Program-made: the position numbers and the translations under genes
Assembly (NCBI RefSeq): GCF_006442975.2
Contig: NZ_CP083954.1
Coordinates: 4,905,501-4,969,500 of the forward strand
Source of the DNA: Mesorhizobium sp. B2-1-1
Lineage (GTDB): Bacteria > Pseudomonadota > Alphaproteobacteria > Rhizobiales > Rhizobiaceae
Length of the DNA stretch: 64,000 bases
Direction of reading: 5' to 3'
The notes under the pieces: model-generated
Databases searched by the model: none
What the model was told of the DNA's origin: nothing
The model's input: only the letters and a program-made list of their open reading frames with translations
Shown: in pieces, positions 43,175-51,391 of the stretch
How the letters are laid out: the number at the start of each line of letters is the position of its first letter
How positions within the stretch are numbered: position 1 is the stretch's first letter

Positions 43175-43966
43175 GTGGAACAGGCGAGCCACGATTCGAT
43201 GGAGGCGGCAGACGAAGCCGGGATCAGCAGTTCCGCCGTCGACCAGACCGTGCGGCAGATCCTCGACCTCATCCGCAATCGCGCCATGTCCATCGGCGAT
43301 GTGCTGCCCACCGAACGGGAGCTTGGCGAACTGTTCGGCGCCAGCCGCAACACGATACGCGAGGCGCTGCGCACCATCCGAACCTATGGGCTGATCGATC
43401 CCAAGCCGCGCGTCGGCGCGGTGCTCGCCGATCGCCAGAATGTCGCGATCCAGAATTTTTTCGCCGCGCAAATGGACATATCGAAAACGTCCTTTCACGA
43501 CATACAAGGATTTCGCCGCATCATCGAAGTGAGCGTCGGCGACCACATCATCCTCAATGCCAGCGCCGCCGAACTTGAAGCCCTGGACGAGGTCAATGGC
43601 CTGATCGAGACCAGCAAGGATGTCCAGGAAGCCGCGCAACGCGATTTCGATTTCCATCTGGCGCTGATGAAGCTCGCCGGCAACCGCATGCTGGTGCAGA
43701 CTTATCAGTTCCTGTCGCCGGTCATCCTGCACATCATGACCGTCGGCAAATCCATCCGGCCGGTGCTGAGCGAAACACGCCACGCGCATGGCGAGATCAT
43801 CGCGGCGCTGCGCGCGCGCGACCGCATTGCCTACTGCTACCTGATGAGCCGGCATCTCGATTTCGGCTTGCGCTTCGTTCCCGACGACCTCGAAAACGCC
43901 CGTATGTCGGCGGCAAACCCGGTGCATCCGGGTCCGGCATCTTCCAAGGATTTGCATCATGTCTGA
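43175..43966 (+). CDS. GntR-family regulator (FadR/FCD subfamily), hexuronate locus
   Basis: A 263-residue regulator: winged HTH (DQTVRQILDLIRNRAMSIGDVLPTERELGELFGASRNTIREALRTIRTYGLI) and an FCD effector domain. GTG 43175 follows AAGGAG by 7 bases and is preferred over an earlier in-frame ATG. The two operator-like sites between it and uxuA support a role as local regulator of sugar-acid use. The stop overlaps the SDR start by 8 bases, so regulator and enzymes to the right are coupled. Confidence 0.88.
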   Translation: MEQASHDSMEAADEAGISSSAVDQTVRQILDLIRNRAMSIGDVLPTERELGELFGASRNTIREALRTIRTYGLIDPKPRVGAVLADRQNVAIQNFFAAQMDISKTSFHDIQGFRRIIEVSVGDHIILNASAAELEALDEVNGLIETSKDVQEAAQRDFDFHLALMKLAGNRMLVQTYQFLSPVILHIMTVGKSIRPVLSETRHAHGEIIAALRARDRIAYCYLMSRHLDFGLRFVPDDLENARMSAANPVHPGPASSKDLHHV

Positions 43967-44744
43967 TTTTGAGAACAAGGTGGCGCTGATCACCGGCACG
44001 ACCGGCATCGCGCTCGCCACTGCGAGTCGCCTGGCGCAAGGCGGCGCTGCGATCATCGCCTGCGGCATCGACCGGGCGGCCAATGCCGCCATGCAGGAGA
44101 GCCTCGCCAAGGCCGGAGCGAATGCGCTGGTGCAAACGGTGGATGTCTCCGTTTCCGACCAGGTGCGCGACGCGGTCGCAGCGGGCGTCGCGAGGTTCGG
44201 CGGCATCGACATCATCGTCAATTCGGCGGCGGTCCACCCCTACGGCACGGCGACCACCACCGACTGGGAAACCTGGAACCGGGCGATGACGGTCAATGTC
44301 GGGTCGATCTACCTGACCGCGCATTTCGGCATTCCCGAAATGATCCGCCGAGGCGGCGGTGCCATCGTCAATGTCGCCTCGGTGCAGGGGTTCGCCTGCC
44401 AGCAGAACGTCGCCGCCTATGCCACGACCAAGGGCGCCATCCACACGCTGACGCGTTCGCTGGCGCTCGACTATGCCGCGGCCGGCATCCGGGTCAATTC
44501 GGTCAGCCCGGGCTCGATCCGCACGCCAATCCTCGAGAAGGCAGCGCGTGGCGACAATGGAAGCGACGCCGATGTCGAAGAAGCCTACAAGCGCTTCGGC
44601 GCCGCCCATCCGCTCGGCCGCATCGGCGAGCCGGAGGAAGTGGCGGAACTCATTGCTTTCCTGTGTTCATCGAAAGCCGGCTTCTGCACAGGCGCTGACT
44701 ACAAGATCGATGGCGGCCTCACCGCTGGCATCGGCGTCAAGTAG
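43959..44744 (+). CDS. SDR-family oxidoreductase with altered cofactor motif
   Basis: A 261-residue SDR: NSAA (an NNAG variant), Ser in NVASVQG, YATTK catalytic pair, and C-terminal FCTGADYKIDGGLTAG. The glycine motif TGTTGIA (12-18) is one residue shorter than TGxxxGxG and ends in Ala, so cofactor binding may differ. In the UxuA context it may act as a fructuronate or other hexonate dehydrogenase, in the role UxuB plays in enterobacteria; UxuB is from a different family, so this is inference. Confidence 0.82.
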   Translation: MSDFENKVALITGTTGIALATASRLAQGGAAIIACGIDRAANAAMQESLAKAGANALVQTVDVSVSDQVRDAVAAGVARFGGIDIIVNSAAVHPYGTATTTDWETWNRAMTVNVGSIYLTAHFGIPEMIRRGGGAIVNVASVQGFACQQNVAAYATTKGAIHTLTRSLALDYAAAGIRVNSVSPGSIRTPILEKAARGDNGSDADVEEAYKRFGAAHPLGRIGEPEEVAELIAFLCSSKAGFCTGADYKIDGGLTAGIGVK

Positions 44745-44750
44745 GGCGAC

Positions 44751-45860
44751 ATGAAGATCGGACTTGGCCTCTATCGCGATTCGCTGACGCCGGAGAATTT
44801 CCGTTTTGCCCGGCAGGCCGGCGCAACGCATGTCGTTGCGCATCTCACCAACTATTTTCGCGGCCGCGATCCCTCGCTGTCGGCCGGCACCGAAACGGAT
44901 GGCTGGGGCGATTGTTCGACGGATGGATTGTGGAGCTACGAGGATTTCACCGGACTGGTGAAAACCGTACGCGACAACGGCCTGGAGATCGCCGGCATCG
45001 AAAACCTGTCGCCGCGCTTCTGGTCCGACGTGCTGCTCGGCGGCCCCGATCGGTCGAGGCAGCTCGACGGCCTCAAGCGCCTGGTGCGTGACGCCGGCCG
45101 GGCCGGCATTCCCTGCATAGGCTACAACTTCTCGATCGCGGGCGTGTGGGGCTGGCAGCGCGGGCCATTCGCGCGCGGCGACGCCATGTCCGTGGGGCTC
45201 GATTTGTCCAATATCGATCCCGACCTGCCGCTGCCCGACGGAGTGGTCTGGAATATGCGCTACCGGCCGGGCCGAGCCGGCGCCGCGCCTGTCAGGGTCT
45301 CGCAAGAAGAACTGTGGGAACGGCTTGGCGTCTTTCTGCGCGAAATCGTACCGGTGGCCGAAGAGGCCGGCGTCGTGATGGCTGCGCATCCGGACGATCC
45401 ACCCGCCGAGGCGCTGCGCGGCACGGCGCGCCTCGTCAACCGGCCGCAGAAATATGATCGGCTGATGGATATCGTCGACTCGCCCGCCAACGGGCTGGAG
45501 CTCTGCCTCGGCTCGCTGCAGGAGATGCCGCAGACCGAGGAGATCTACAGCCATGTGCGCCGTTTCGCGCGGCGTGGCCGCATCGGCTATATCCATTTCC
45601 GCAATGTGCGGGGCAAAGTGCCGAAATATCACGAAACCTTCGTCGACGACGGCGACATCGACATGGCCGAGATCGTGCGCATTCTGCGCGACGAGAATTA
45701 TCAAGGCGTCATGATACCCGATCACACGCCTGAGATGGCCTGCGACGCGCCATGGCACGCCGGCAAGGCCTTCGCATTGGGCTACATGCGCGCACTGGTG
45801 CAGAACGCCGACGCGCTAGGCCCGGTACGAAGCCGGGCACCCGACATGGCAGCGGAGTGA
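44751..45860 (+). CDS. Mannonate dehydratase-like (UxuA-family) protein, second copy
   Basis: A 369-residue TIM-barrel protein related to UxuA but clearly different from the copy at 41856: MKIGLGLYRDSLTPENFRFARQAGATHVVAHL, GIPCIGYNFSIAGVWGWQ, MAAHPDDPPAEALRGTARLV, CLGSLQEMP, GYIHFRNVRGKVPKYHETFVDDGD and MIPDHTPEM. The Cys, His and Asp positions of the family metal site appear to be kept. It starts 6 bases after the SDR stop. It probably dehydrates another aldonic acid. It ends before a strong hairpin terminator. Confidence 0.85.
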   Translation: MKIGLGLYRDSLTPENFRFARQAGATHVVAHLTNYFRGRDPSLSAGTETDGWGDCSTDGLWSYEDFTGLVKTVRDNGLEIAGIENLSPRFWSDVLLGGPDRSRQLDGLKRLVRDAGRAGIPCIGYNFSIAGVWGWQRGPFARGDAMSVGLDLSNIDPDLPLPDGVVWNMRYRPGRAGAAPVRVSQEELWERLGVFLREIVPVAEEAGVVMAAHPDDPPAEALRGTARLVNRPQKYDRLMDIVDSPANGLELCLGSLQEMPQTEEIYSHVRRFARRGRIGYIHFRNVRGKVPKYHETFVDDGDIDMAEIVRILRDENYQGVMIPDHTPEMACDAPWHAGKAFALGYMRALVQNADALGPVRSRAPDMAAE

Positions 45861-45904
45861 ATAGGGGACGCACGACTGACATTTTTCGAGCCCGAAGGCG
45901 CCGC

Positions 45905-45936
45905 AAAAGCCCGCTTTCGATGGAGAGCGGGCTTTT
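45905..45936. terminator. Bidirectional Rho-independent terminator
   Basis: AAAAGCCCGCT (45905-45915) and AGCGGGCTTTT (45926-45936) form a perfect 11-base-pair stem around a 10-base loop, with A/T runs at both ends. It lies between the convergent UxuA-like and DUF1236 genes and separates the catabolic region from the stress island. Confidence 0.9.
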
Positions 45937-45953
45937 GTTAGTCGGCTCGGTTC

Positions 45954-46895
45954 CTAACTCAGGATAGCGACGATCTCATATGAGTTCGGATCGACAATAA
46001 CAATCCTGCCATCGGCCAGGAGGAAATATTCATAGCTCTCATAGGCAGGAACGATTTCGACGATCCGGTGCGGAAGTCGATGCAGCCGCACCTTCTGCTT
46101 CGGCACTTTCACGCCGACCGAAATGTCCACGTCGAGGTTCGAGACCGGTTCCACCTTCGTCTCGCGGATGACGTTGGTGATTTCGGTCTTCTGCTCGACG
46201 GATATATTGTTGATTGAAGCGGTTGAACTCTGGTCGGTAGTCGTACCGGCCTTGCCCTGCGCTTGCTGATCGGTAGTCGTACCGGCCTTGCCCTGCGCCT
46301 GCTGGTCGGTCGTCATACCGGCCTTGCCCTGCGCTTGCTGATCGGTCGTCGTACCGGCCTTGCCCTGCGCTTGCTGACCGGTAGTCGTACCGGCCTTGCC
46401 CTGCGCCTGCTCGTCGGTCTTCATGCGGGGCTTGCCTTGCGCCTGCTGATCGGTCTTCACGCCCGCCTTGCCTTGCGCCTGCTCGTCGGTCTTCGCTCCG
46501 GCTTTGCCTTGCGCCTGCTCGTCGGTCTTCATGCCGGCCTTGCCTTGCGCCTGCTCGTCGGTCTTCATGCCGGCCTTGCCTTGCGCCTGCTCATCGGTCT
46601 TCATGCCGGCCTTGCCTTGCGCCTGCTCGTCGGTCTTTACGCCCGCCTTGCCCTGCGCCTGCTCATCGGTCTTCGCTCCGGCTTTGCCTTGCGCCTGCTC
46701 GTCGGTCTTCATGCCGGCCTTGCCTTGCGTCTGCTGCTCGGTGCTGCCGCCCTTCTGGCAATTGGCCGAGCCGGCTGCGCAAGTGTCTGCCCCACCCGAT
46801 TGGGCCGCTTCGCCCGACTGCTGCTGGGTCTGCGCGATTGCCGCCCCACATCCGAGGGTAAGCGCTAACATGCTGGTGATCAGAGTGGTTCTCAT
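45954..46895 (-). CDS. DUF1236 protein with 14 tandem 12-residue repeats
   Basis: A 313-residue secreted protein: signal peptide (MRTTLITSMLALTLGCGAAIAQ), a short linker with two Cys, then 14 units of the pattern AQGKAGxKTDEQ (residues 56-223), the last five shifting to TTTDQQ-type units. A C-terminal DUF1236 domain (about 225-313) follows, with YEYFLLADGRIVIVDPNSYEIVAIL. ATG 46895 follows AGGAGA. Predicted periplasmic or exported; the repeat is very hydrophilic and probably disordered. It is divergent from a second DUF1236 gene, and both have GGAAC-N17-GTT promoters. Function unknown; regulation suggests stress. Confidence 0.85.
   Translation of the reverse strand: MRTTLITSMLALTLGCGAAIAQTQQQSGEAAQSGGADTCAAGSANCQKGGSTEQQTQGKAGMKTDEQAQGKAGAKTDEQAQGKAGVKTDEQAQGKAGMKTDEQAQGKAGMKTDEQAQGKAGMKTDEQAQGKAGAKTDEQAQGKAGVKTDQQAQGKPRMKTDEQAQGKAGTTTGQQAQGKAGTTTDQQAQGKAGMTTDQQAQGKAGTTTDQQAQGKAGTTTDQSSTASINNISVEQKTEITNVIRETKVEPVSNLDVDISVGVKVPKQKVRLHRLPHRIVEIVPAYESYEYFLLADGRIVIVDPNSYEIVAILS
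46227..46730. repeat. Coding minisatellite, 14 x 36 bp
   Basis: Fourteen consecutive in-frame 36-base units encode AQGKAG(M/A/V/T)(K/T)T(D/G)(E/Q)Q variants. Unit sequences vary at a few fixed positions, and some neighbours are nearly identical. Copy-number change by slippage or recombination would alter protein length by multiples of 12 residues without a frameshift. Confidence 0.9.
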
Positions 46896-46931
46896 GGGAA
46901 ATCTCCTAGGATGGCAGTCCCTTCGCGGCAA

Positions 46932-46956
46932 AACTTTGCCACCCCGTGATTGTTCC
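46932..46956 (-). promoter_or_regulatory. EcfG/RpoE2-type promoter for the repeat DUF1236 gene
   Basis: Minus-strand GGAAC, 17 bases, GTT. The start codon is about 37 bases downstream. Confidence 0.75.
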
Positions 46957-46985
46957 ACCGAAGGCTAATATATTCCGGAGCGGAT

Positions 46986-47010
46986 GGAACTGCCGGCATT
47001 TTGCGAAGTT
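46986..47010 (+). promoter_or_regulatory. EcfG/RpoE2-type promoter for the second DUF1236 gene
   Basis: GGAAC (46986-46990), 17 bases, GTT (47008-47010). It is divergent from the promoter at 46932-46956, with 29 bases between the two. Confidence 0.75.
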
Positions 47011-47089
47011 CGGCGCATGGGGCGCACCTGCCGAAACGCCGGTGGCGTCGTCGGCTTGGCGCCCTGCCCAACATCTGATGGAGACAGAA

Positions 47090-47389
47090 GTGGAAAAATA
47101 TCTACTGGGAACGGCAGTGGGCATCCTGTTTCTTGCGGGGGCCGGAGCGGCCGCGGCGCAAGATGTGGTCATCCAGCCGGAGCAAGAAACCGTTATCAAG
47201 GAGTATGTGAAGAAGCAGCCGCTGGCCTCGGTCCAACTGCCCGGTGTGGAACTCAATGTCGGATCCACCGTGCCTGATACGGTCGAACTTCATGAAGTTC
47301 CCGATGTGAAATACCGCTACGTCGTGGTCGACAATCGAACAGTTCTGGTCGACCCGGAAACCCGGAAAATCGTCCAGGTCCTTCAATGA
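47090..47389 (+). CDS. Small secreted DUF1236 protein
   Basis: A 99-residue protein with an N-terminal signal peptide (LLGTAVGILFLAGAGAAAAQ) and a DUF1236 domain: VIKEYVKKQPLASVQLPGVELNVGSTVPDTVELHEVP and YRYVVVDNRTVLVDPETRKIVQVLQ. GTG 47090 follows GGAG by 6 bases; an ATG four codons earlier (47078) is possible. Function unknown; exported, stress-type promoter. Confidence 0.82.
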   Translation: MEKYLLGTAVGILFLAGAGAAAAQDVVIQPEQETVIKEYVKKQPLASVQLPGVELNVGSTVPDTVELHEVPDVKYRYVVVDNRTVLVDPETRKIVQVLQ

Positions 47390-47510
47390 CCGCATGTTCC
47401 AAAGCGCCCGCCCCGGCATGCGTCGAGGCGAGCGACCTGTGTCAGGTTTCTGTTTTCATGCATGTCTTTGTTCCAAACCGAGGCGTTTTGGGCGACATGC
47501 ATGAGCATGG

Positions 47511-47732
47511 CTACGACTGCAGGTCAAATGCGATGTTGCGATGCTTTTGAATTGCTGAGCTGGCAACAATGTCCGCCAGTTCTTTGTCGGAGAGAGTGCA
47601 TTCTGGCAGTTCGTAACGGATGGCTGACACCGCCTGCGCCGTGGAAATTGGCCATTCGAGATTTCTGCGGGAATTGATGTAGTGATCGATGGCCCGGATC
47701 AGTTCCTTCGAGGTCATATCGATCACAGGCAT
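47511..47732 (-). CDS. Small conserved-type hypothetical protein
   Basis: A 73-residue protein (MPVIDMTSKELIRAIDHYINSRRNLEWPISTAQAVSAIR...) preceded by a very strong AAGGAGGAGG. It has a helical N-terminal part and a balanced charge. No family recognised. It lies alone between the DUF1236 gene and the response regulator, with no GGAAC promoter seen. Confidence 0.65.
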   Translation of the reverse strand: MPVIDMTSKELIRAIDHYINSRRNLEWPISTAQAVSAIRYELPECTLSDKELADIVASSAIQKHRNIAFDLQS

Positions 47733-47963
47733 CGGTTCCTCCTCCTTATTTCCCCGTTTTTCTCACTGTGTTGACGGACACCGAAACCTGCCATCACAAT
47801 TGTTAAAACGGCAGACGAAAAAGATGTCGATTCAGGAAAATAGGGGCTGGCGGTGGCTTTGGAGTTCACCTCCGCTGCATCGGTGGAAATATAACTGGGA
47901 GTGCAGCGGGTTGCGGTGTAGTGTCCCAAGTGATGGCCGCTGCAAAGGGAGAGCTCTTGCACC

Positions 47964-48353
47964 ATGGACGGGGAAGCGGCGAAATCAGCCTTTCTGGGCG
48001 GGATTCGCGTTTTGATCGTGGAAGACGAATATTTTCTCGCCGATGACCTGCGTAAGGCTCTCGTCACACAAGGGGCGATAGTGCTCGGCCCGGTCGCCAC
48101 GGTCGAGCCCGCAATCGAATTGCTGAACAGCGGTCAATGCGATTTTGCGATTCTCGATATCAACTTGCGCGGCGAGCAGACATTCGAGATTGCCCGCGAG
48201 TCGTTGGCGAAAGGCGTTCCGATCGCCTTCGCCACCGGCTATGATCAGACGGCCATACCAGCAGAGCTCGGCGGGATCAGGCGATTTGAAAAGCCTCTGG
48301 AATTCGGCAGCATTGTCGAGTTCGTTGCCGCGACGGCACACGATACGCGATGA
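47964..48353 (+). CDS. Single-domain response regulator
   Basis: A 129-residue receiver domain with no output domain: acidic pair E20/D21 (VEDE), phosphoacceptor D65 (ILDINL), T91 (ATGY) and K110-P111 (EKP). Single-domain regulators act as phosphate shuttles or sinks in alphaproteobacterial stress signalling. The stop overlaps the Crp-like gene start (ATGA). The HWE kinase about 1.1 kb downstream is a natural partner, though direct pairing is inferred. Confidence 0.88.
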   Translation: MDGEAAKSAFLGGIRVLIVEDEYFLADDLRKALVTQGAIVLGPVATVEPAIELLNSGQCDFAILDINLRGEQTFEIARESLAKGVPIAFATGYDQTAIPAELGGIRRFEKPLEFGSIVEFVAATAHDTR

Positions 48354-49123
48354 ACGAGAGAAGCGAGCCGGCGGTTGGCCTGAGAGCGAAGACCGCGCGG
48401 CACCCGCTTATCCGCAAGCTGTCCAATTTCACGGTCCTGTCCGTGGAAGAATGCGACGCCATCGAGAGCGCGACAACAAAGGTCGCCGAATTCGCCGCCG
48501 GCGATGACGTCATCCAAAGGGGCGACAGGACAGGCGGGGTCAACCTGCTGCTCGAAGGATTTGCCTGCCGCTACAAGATTCTCGAAGACGGTCGGCGACA
48601 GATCCTTGCCTATTTGGTGCCGGGCGACCTTTGCGATCTTCACGTGTTCCTGCTGCGGCGCATGGACCACTCGATCGGTGCTCTCAGCCGCTCCAAGGTT
48701 GCGGCGATCCCGCAGAGCGCCATCCTCGGCTTCACCAACAGCTATCCCAATCTTACGCGTGCGCTCTGGTGGACCACGCTGCTCGACGAGGCGATCACCC
48801 GCGAATGGGTCGTCAACATCGGCCAGCGGACTGCTTATGAGCGGATGGCTCACCTTTTTTGCGAGCTGTTCCACAGGCTTCACGCAATTGGTGAAACGGC
48901 CGGCAAGAGCTATCCCCTACCGGTAACCCAGGCGACCCTGGGCGATACGCTCGGTCTTTCGAACGTGCACATCAACCGTACGCTTCAGGATCTCAGGCGC
49001 GACGGCCTCATTTCGTTCAACAACGGCACTGTAACGATCAAGAACCTGGCGAAACTGGAGGCGGCGGCCTTTTTCAATCCTGATTACCTTCATCTGTTGG
49101 ACGTCAGGGAGCCTTTTGCATGA
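48350..49123 (+). CDS. Crp/Fnr-family transcriptional regulator
   Basis: A 257-residue regulator: cyclic-nucleotide-binding-like beta-roll (residues about 25-150, including GDDVIQRGDRTGGVNLLLEGFACRYKILEDGRRQILAYLVPGDLCD) and a C-terminal HTH_Crp (TQATLGDTLGLSNVHINRTLQDLRRDGLI). No N-terminal Cys cluster, so it is not an oxygen-sensing FNR. This Crp/Fnr type is common in rhizobia beside receiver-domain genes. It is coupled by overlap to the receiver gene. Confidence 0.88.
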   Translation: MNERSEPAVGLRAKTARHPLIRKLSNFTVLSVEECDAIESATTKVAEFAAGDDVIQRGDRTGGVNLLLEGFACRYKILEDGRRQILAYLVPGDLCDLHVFLLRRMDHSIGALSRSKVAAIPQSAILGFTNSYPNLTRALWWTTLLDEAITREWVVNIGQRTAYERMAHLFCELFHRLHAIGETAGKSYPLPVTQATLGDTLGLSNVHINRTLQDLRRDGLISFNNGTVTIKNLAKLEAAAFFNPDYLHLLDVREPFA

Positions 49124-49474
49124 TCAGGCACGGCCTCATCGAGTGGAGCGCAAAAATGAAACATCATAGGGAACCTGGCCTGCTTCTGCCGGTTCGGCGT
49201 GACCGGAGGCGGTAGCGAGCGATGGCCAAGCGCGATTTGATCGGCGGATCGGCAGGTACGATCGATCCGCTGGGCCGCTGCGATCGCCCTCCATATTTCC
49301 GCCGACAGCGGCGGCATTAATGCTCCTGCCGGCTCGACGGTATCATTTTCGCCGGCTGAAAACCCCGCGCGGCGGCACGAAAGCCAATCCTGGGCGCGTG
49401 AACGCGAGCCAAAGGCCGACGAGACGATGCGCTTGGCACCGCGCATGATCGATGAACGGTTGAAGGACTGACAG
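49124..49474. other. Intergenic region before the HWE kinase
   Basis: About 350 bases with no convincing gene. It carries a stress-type promoter at 49170-49194. A 32-codon ATG frame (49222-49320) has a poorly spaced GGAGG. A longer start-less open frame ends at 49471 (…RMIDERLKD) directly before the kinase. The region would be a long 5' leader of the kinase transcript. Confidence 0.45.
49170..49194 (+). promoter_or_regulatory. EcfG/RpoE2-type promoter upstream of the HWE kinase
   Basis: GGAAC (49170-49174), 17 bases, GTT (49192-49194). The kinase start is about 280 bases downstream, so the leader would be long. Confidence 0.65.
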
Positions 49475-50305
49475 GTGGCTGGAAAAAGACCTCCCAAGAA
49501 AGACGTCACGGGTACATTCTCCCGTCCGCAAGGTGTGTCCGCCGAAGAACGCGATGCTTCCGCGTCGATGCGGCTCAGCCATGTCGATGAACAGATGGAC
49601 GAACGTGACGATCATATCGCCCGGCTCGAAGCCGAACTCCAGGTCACACGCGACCGCCTCCAGGCGACGAAGGCATTTGCCGCCGAATTGCAGCACCGCG
49701 TTCGCAACACGTTGAGCATTGTCCGTTCGATCGCTCGCCGGTCGGTTGAAAACAGCAACAATGTCGAGGACTATGCCTTTCACCTCGAGGGCCGCATCAA
49801 TGCGCTTGCACGCACGCACAATGTGCTGATGCGATCGGCCTCGGCCACCGTGCAGCTTGACATGCTTGTCCTTGACGAGCTTGCGTCCCAAGGCGGCCGG
49901 ACGGAAGATCAGTTCACCATAGATGGCCCGGATATTTCCTTGTCCGGAAAGACGGCGGAGACCTTGGGCCTGGCGTTCCACGAACTCGCCACCAACTCGA
50001 TGAAATATGGCGCGCTGTCGGCAGCCGACAAATCAATCAGCGTAAGCTGGAAAGTGGGTGGCACGCCCGCCAGACAGGAGCTGAAGATCCGCTGGATCGA
50101 GGACCTGCATGGTCCGGCAGCAATACCTGCGCGACGCGGCTTCGGATCCGAGCTGATCGAAAAGGTGGTGCCCTATGAGATCGGCGGAGCTGGCTCGCTG
50201 CGCTTCACCGATGCCGAGGTGATCTGCACGATGGATATCCCCCTCTCGAACGAAATTCACCCCAGCAGGAGCCTGGAGGACCCGCCCGACGATCTCCAGC
50301 ATTGA
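49475..50305 (+). CDS. HWE/HisKA2-type sensor histidine kinase, soluble
   Basis: A 276-residue kinase with no transmembrane segment or recognisable sensory domain. A charged coiled-coil (about 37-70) leads into the H box LQHRVRNTLSIVRSIARRS (H74). The N box HELATNSMKYGALS (169-182), the WIE of RWIED and a G box (RRGFGSELIE) follow, which is the HWE pattern. GTG 49475 follows GAAGGA. HWE/HisKA2 kinases feed the PhyR branch of the alphaproteobacterial general stress response. Here the gene lies under a stress-type promoter and beside a single-domain regulator, which suggests a feedback loop. Confidence 0.88.
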   Translation: MAGKRPPKKDVTGTFSRPQGVSAEERDASASMRLSHVDEQMDERDDHIARLEAELQVTRDRLQATKAFAAELQHRVRNTLSIVRSIARRSVENSNNVEDYAFHLEGRINALARTHNVLMRSASATVQLDMLVLDELASQGGRTEDQFTIDGPDISLSGKTAETLGLAFHELATNSMKYGALSAADKSISVSWKVGGTPARQELKIRWIEDLHGPAAIPARRGFGSELIEKVVPYEIGGAGSLRFTDAEVICTMDIPLSNEIHPSRSLEDPPDDLQH

Positions 50306-50448
50306 ACACCGACACTCCTGCGCCGAAAGGCGGCCGGGGCCAGGAGCGTGGAGTTGGAAGGGGCTGACCCAGCACCGACCGAGGTGGCGCAACGGCCCTG
50401 GGGTTTGCCGAGTTGCCGCCGCACCAGCCTTCAAATTCTCAAAATGAT

Positions 50449-50473
50449 GGAACTTCAGCGACAACAAAGAGTT
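50449..50473 (+). promoter_or_regulatory. EcfG/RpoE2-type promoter for the 50558 gene
   Basis: GGAAC (50449-50453), 17 bases, GTT (50471-50473), about 85 bases before the start codon. Confidence 0.72.
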
Positions 50474-50557
50474 CGGAGCGCGGCGACGGCGAGCGCGCTG
50501 TCGTGATCTCGCGACTCACCTTGAAGCGGGAGGAACCTGGATCAACAGGAGCTGACC

Positions 50558-50986
50558 ATGAAGTCCCATACACTCGAACAACTACACGCAATCGCGGAAG
50601 TTGATACGGTGTGCCCGACAATGACGCGGAACCAACGCCTGGAGCGCTGGGCAAGTCTTCTTGAGCGTCATCCTGAACGGCGCCTCGGAGCGCTTCCGGG
50701 CACCGAATATATGAGCCCCGACATGCGCGAAAACGCCTACTGCGTGCAATCCCCCATCAGCGTCGCGTTCGAAGATCCGATACTGCGGGCGCAGGGTCTG
50801 GAAGGCGACACCTATGGCGAGGCAAAGCGCTTTTTCGAACTGTCCAACTGGCAGTTGCACAACATCGTCTGCGATTGCCACGTCGGTGCGACCATGAAAG
50901 CCGGGTGGGTCGCCGTTCGCGTGCGCGCCGCCATGGGCGAAGGTTTCAATATCTTCGCCAGGCTCAGGGCGCTGCTCGGACGTTGA
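50558..50986 (+). CDS. Conserved-type hypothetical protein, stress-promoter linked
   Basis: A 142-residue soluble protein (MKSHTLEQLHAIAEVDTVCPTMTRNQRLERWASLLERHP...), ending in a hydrophobic/basic FNIFARLRALLGR. It contains a Cys-rich stretch NIVCDCHVG near residue 108. AGGAG precedes ATG 50558. I recall similar proteins in rhizobia but know no function. A GGAAC-N17-GTT promoter lies upstream. Confidence 0.75.
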   Translation: MKSHTLEQLHAIAEVDTVCPTMTRNQRLERWASLLERHPERRLGALPGTEYMSPDMRENAYCVQSPISVAFEDPILRAQGLEGDTYGEAKRFFELSNWQLHNIVCDCHVGATMKAGWVAVRVRAAMGEGFNIFARLRALLGR

Positions 50987-51067
50987 CCGAGACGCCATCT
51001 CGAATGCGTCGACGGAATGAACAGTCGGTCGACGCATTTTTCCTCCTTGGCGGCAAGTGACGTCGCT

Positions 51068-51259
51068 TCAGGAGCTTCGAGGCTCTGACCCGCTGCCGAT
51101 GGTCGGATCGGGCACCACCGGACCGCGCTCGGCTTCCGATCCTTCCGCCTCTATTTCCTGCACGGCCTGGTCCCAATGCTCCTGCTCTCGGCCCGGCGGG
51201 CGGCCTTCGCGCTCCCAGATCTCGTAGGCTCGTCGCTTTATGAGTTCTTCCTTGTCCAT
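51068..51259 (-). CDS. DUF2934 protein
   Basis: A 63-residue protein: MDKEELIKRRAYEIWEREGRPPGREQEHWDQAVQEIE is the DUF2934 core, followed by an acidic tail. ATG 51259 follows GGAGGAG. DUF2934 proteins are small, highly charged and frequent in rhizobial stress loci; no function is established. A weaker GGAAC-N17-ATT site lies upstream at 51283-51307. Confidence 0.85.
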   Translation of the reverse strand: MDKEELIKRRAYEIWEREGRPPGREQEHWDQAVQEIEAEGSEAERGPVVPDPTIGSGSEPRSS

Positions 51260-51282
51260 TGGAAACTCCTCCTGCGTGCCCC

Positions 51283-51307
51283 AATCTCCGGCAGGCCGCT
51301 TTGTTCC
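51283..51307 (-). promoter_or_regulatory. Possible EcfG-type promoter (ATT variant) for DUF2934
   Basis: Minus-strand GGAAC, 17 bases, ATT. It fits GGAAC-N18-TT only. Confidence 0.45.
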
Positions 51308-51366
51308 CTCCGGAAACAAAGGCAACGCTTTTGGAGCGATCCGGACTAGCCGCACCGGAGCGACAC

Positions 51367-51391
51367 GGAACCCTTGGGGGATTAGGCCGTT
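51367..51391 (+). promoter_or_regulatory. EcfG/RpoE2-type promoter for the PRTase-esterase fusion
   Basis: GGAAC (51367-51371), 17 bases, GTT (51389-51391), followed by a leader of about 170 bases to ATG 51570. Confidence 0.7.

Noticed and set aside
46263-46868. A 201-codon plus-strand open frame rich in LALRLLVG-type repeats
   Set aside because: It is the antisense of the DUF1236 minisatellite; its repeat is a by-product of the 36-base unit, and the minus-strand frame has the signal peptide, ribosome binding site and DUF1236 domain.
49222-49320. A 32-codon frame after the 49170 promoter
   Set aside because: The GGAGG is 12 or more bases from the ATG and the peptide has no recognisable feature; treated as leader sequence.
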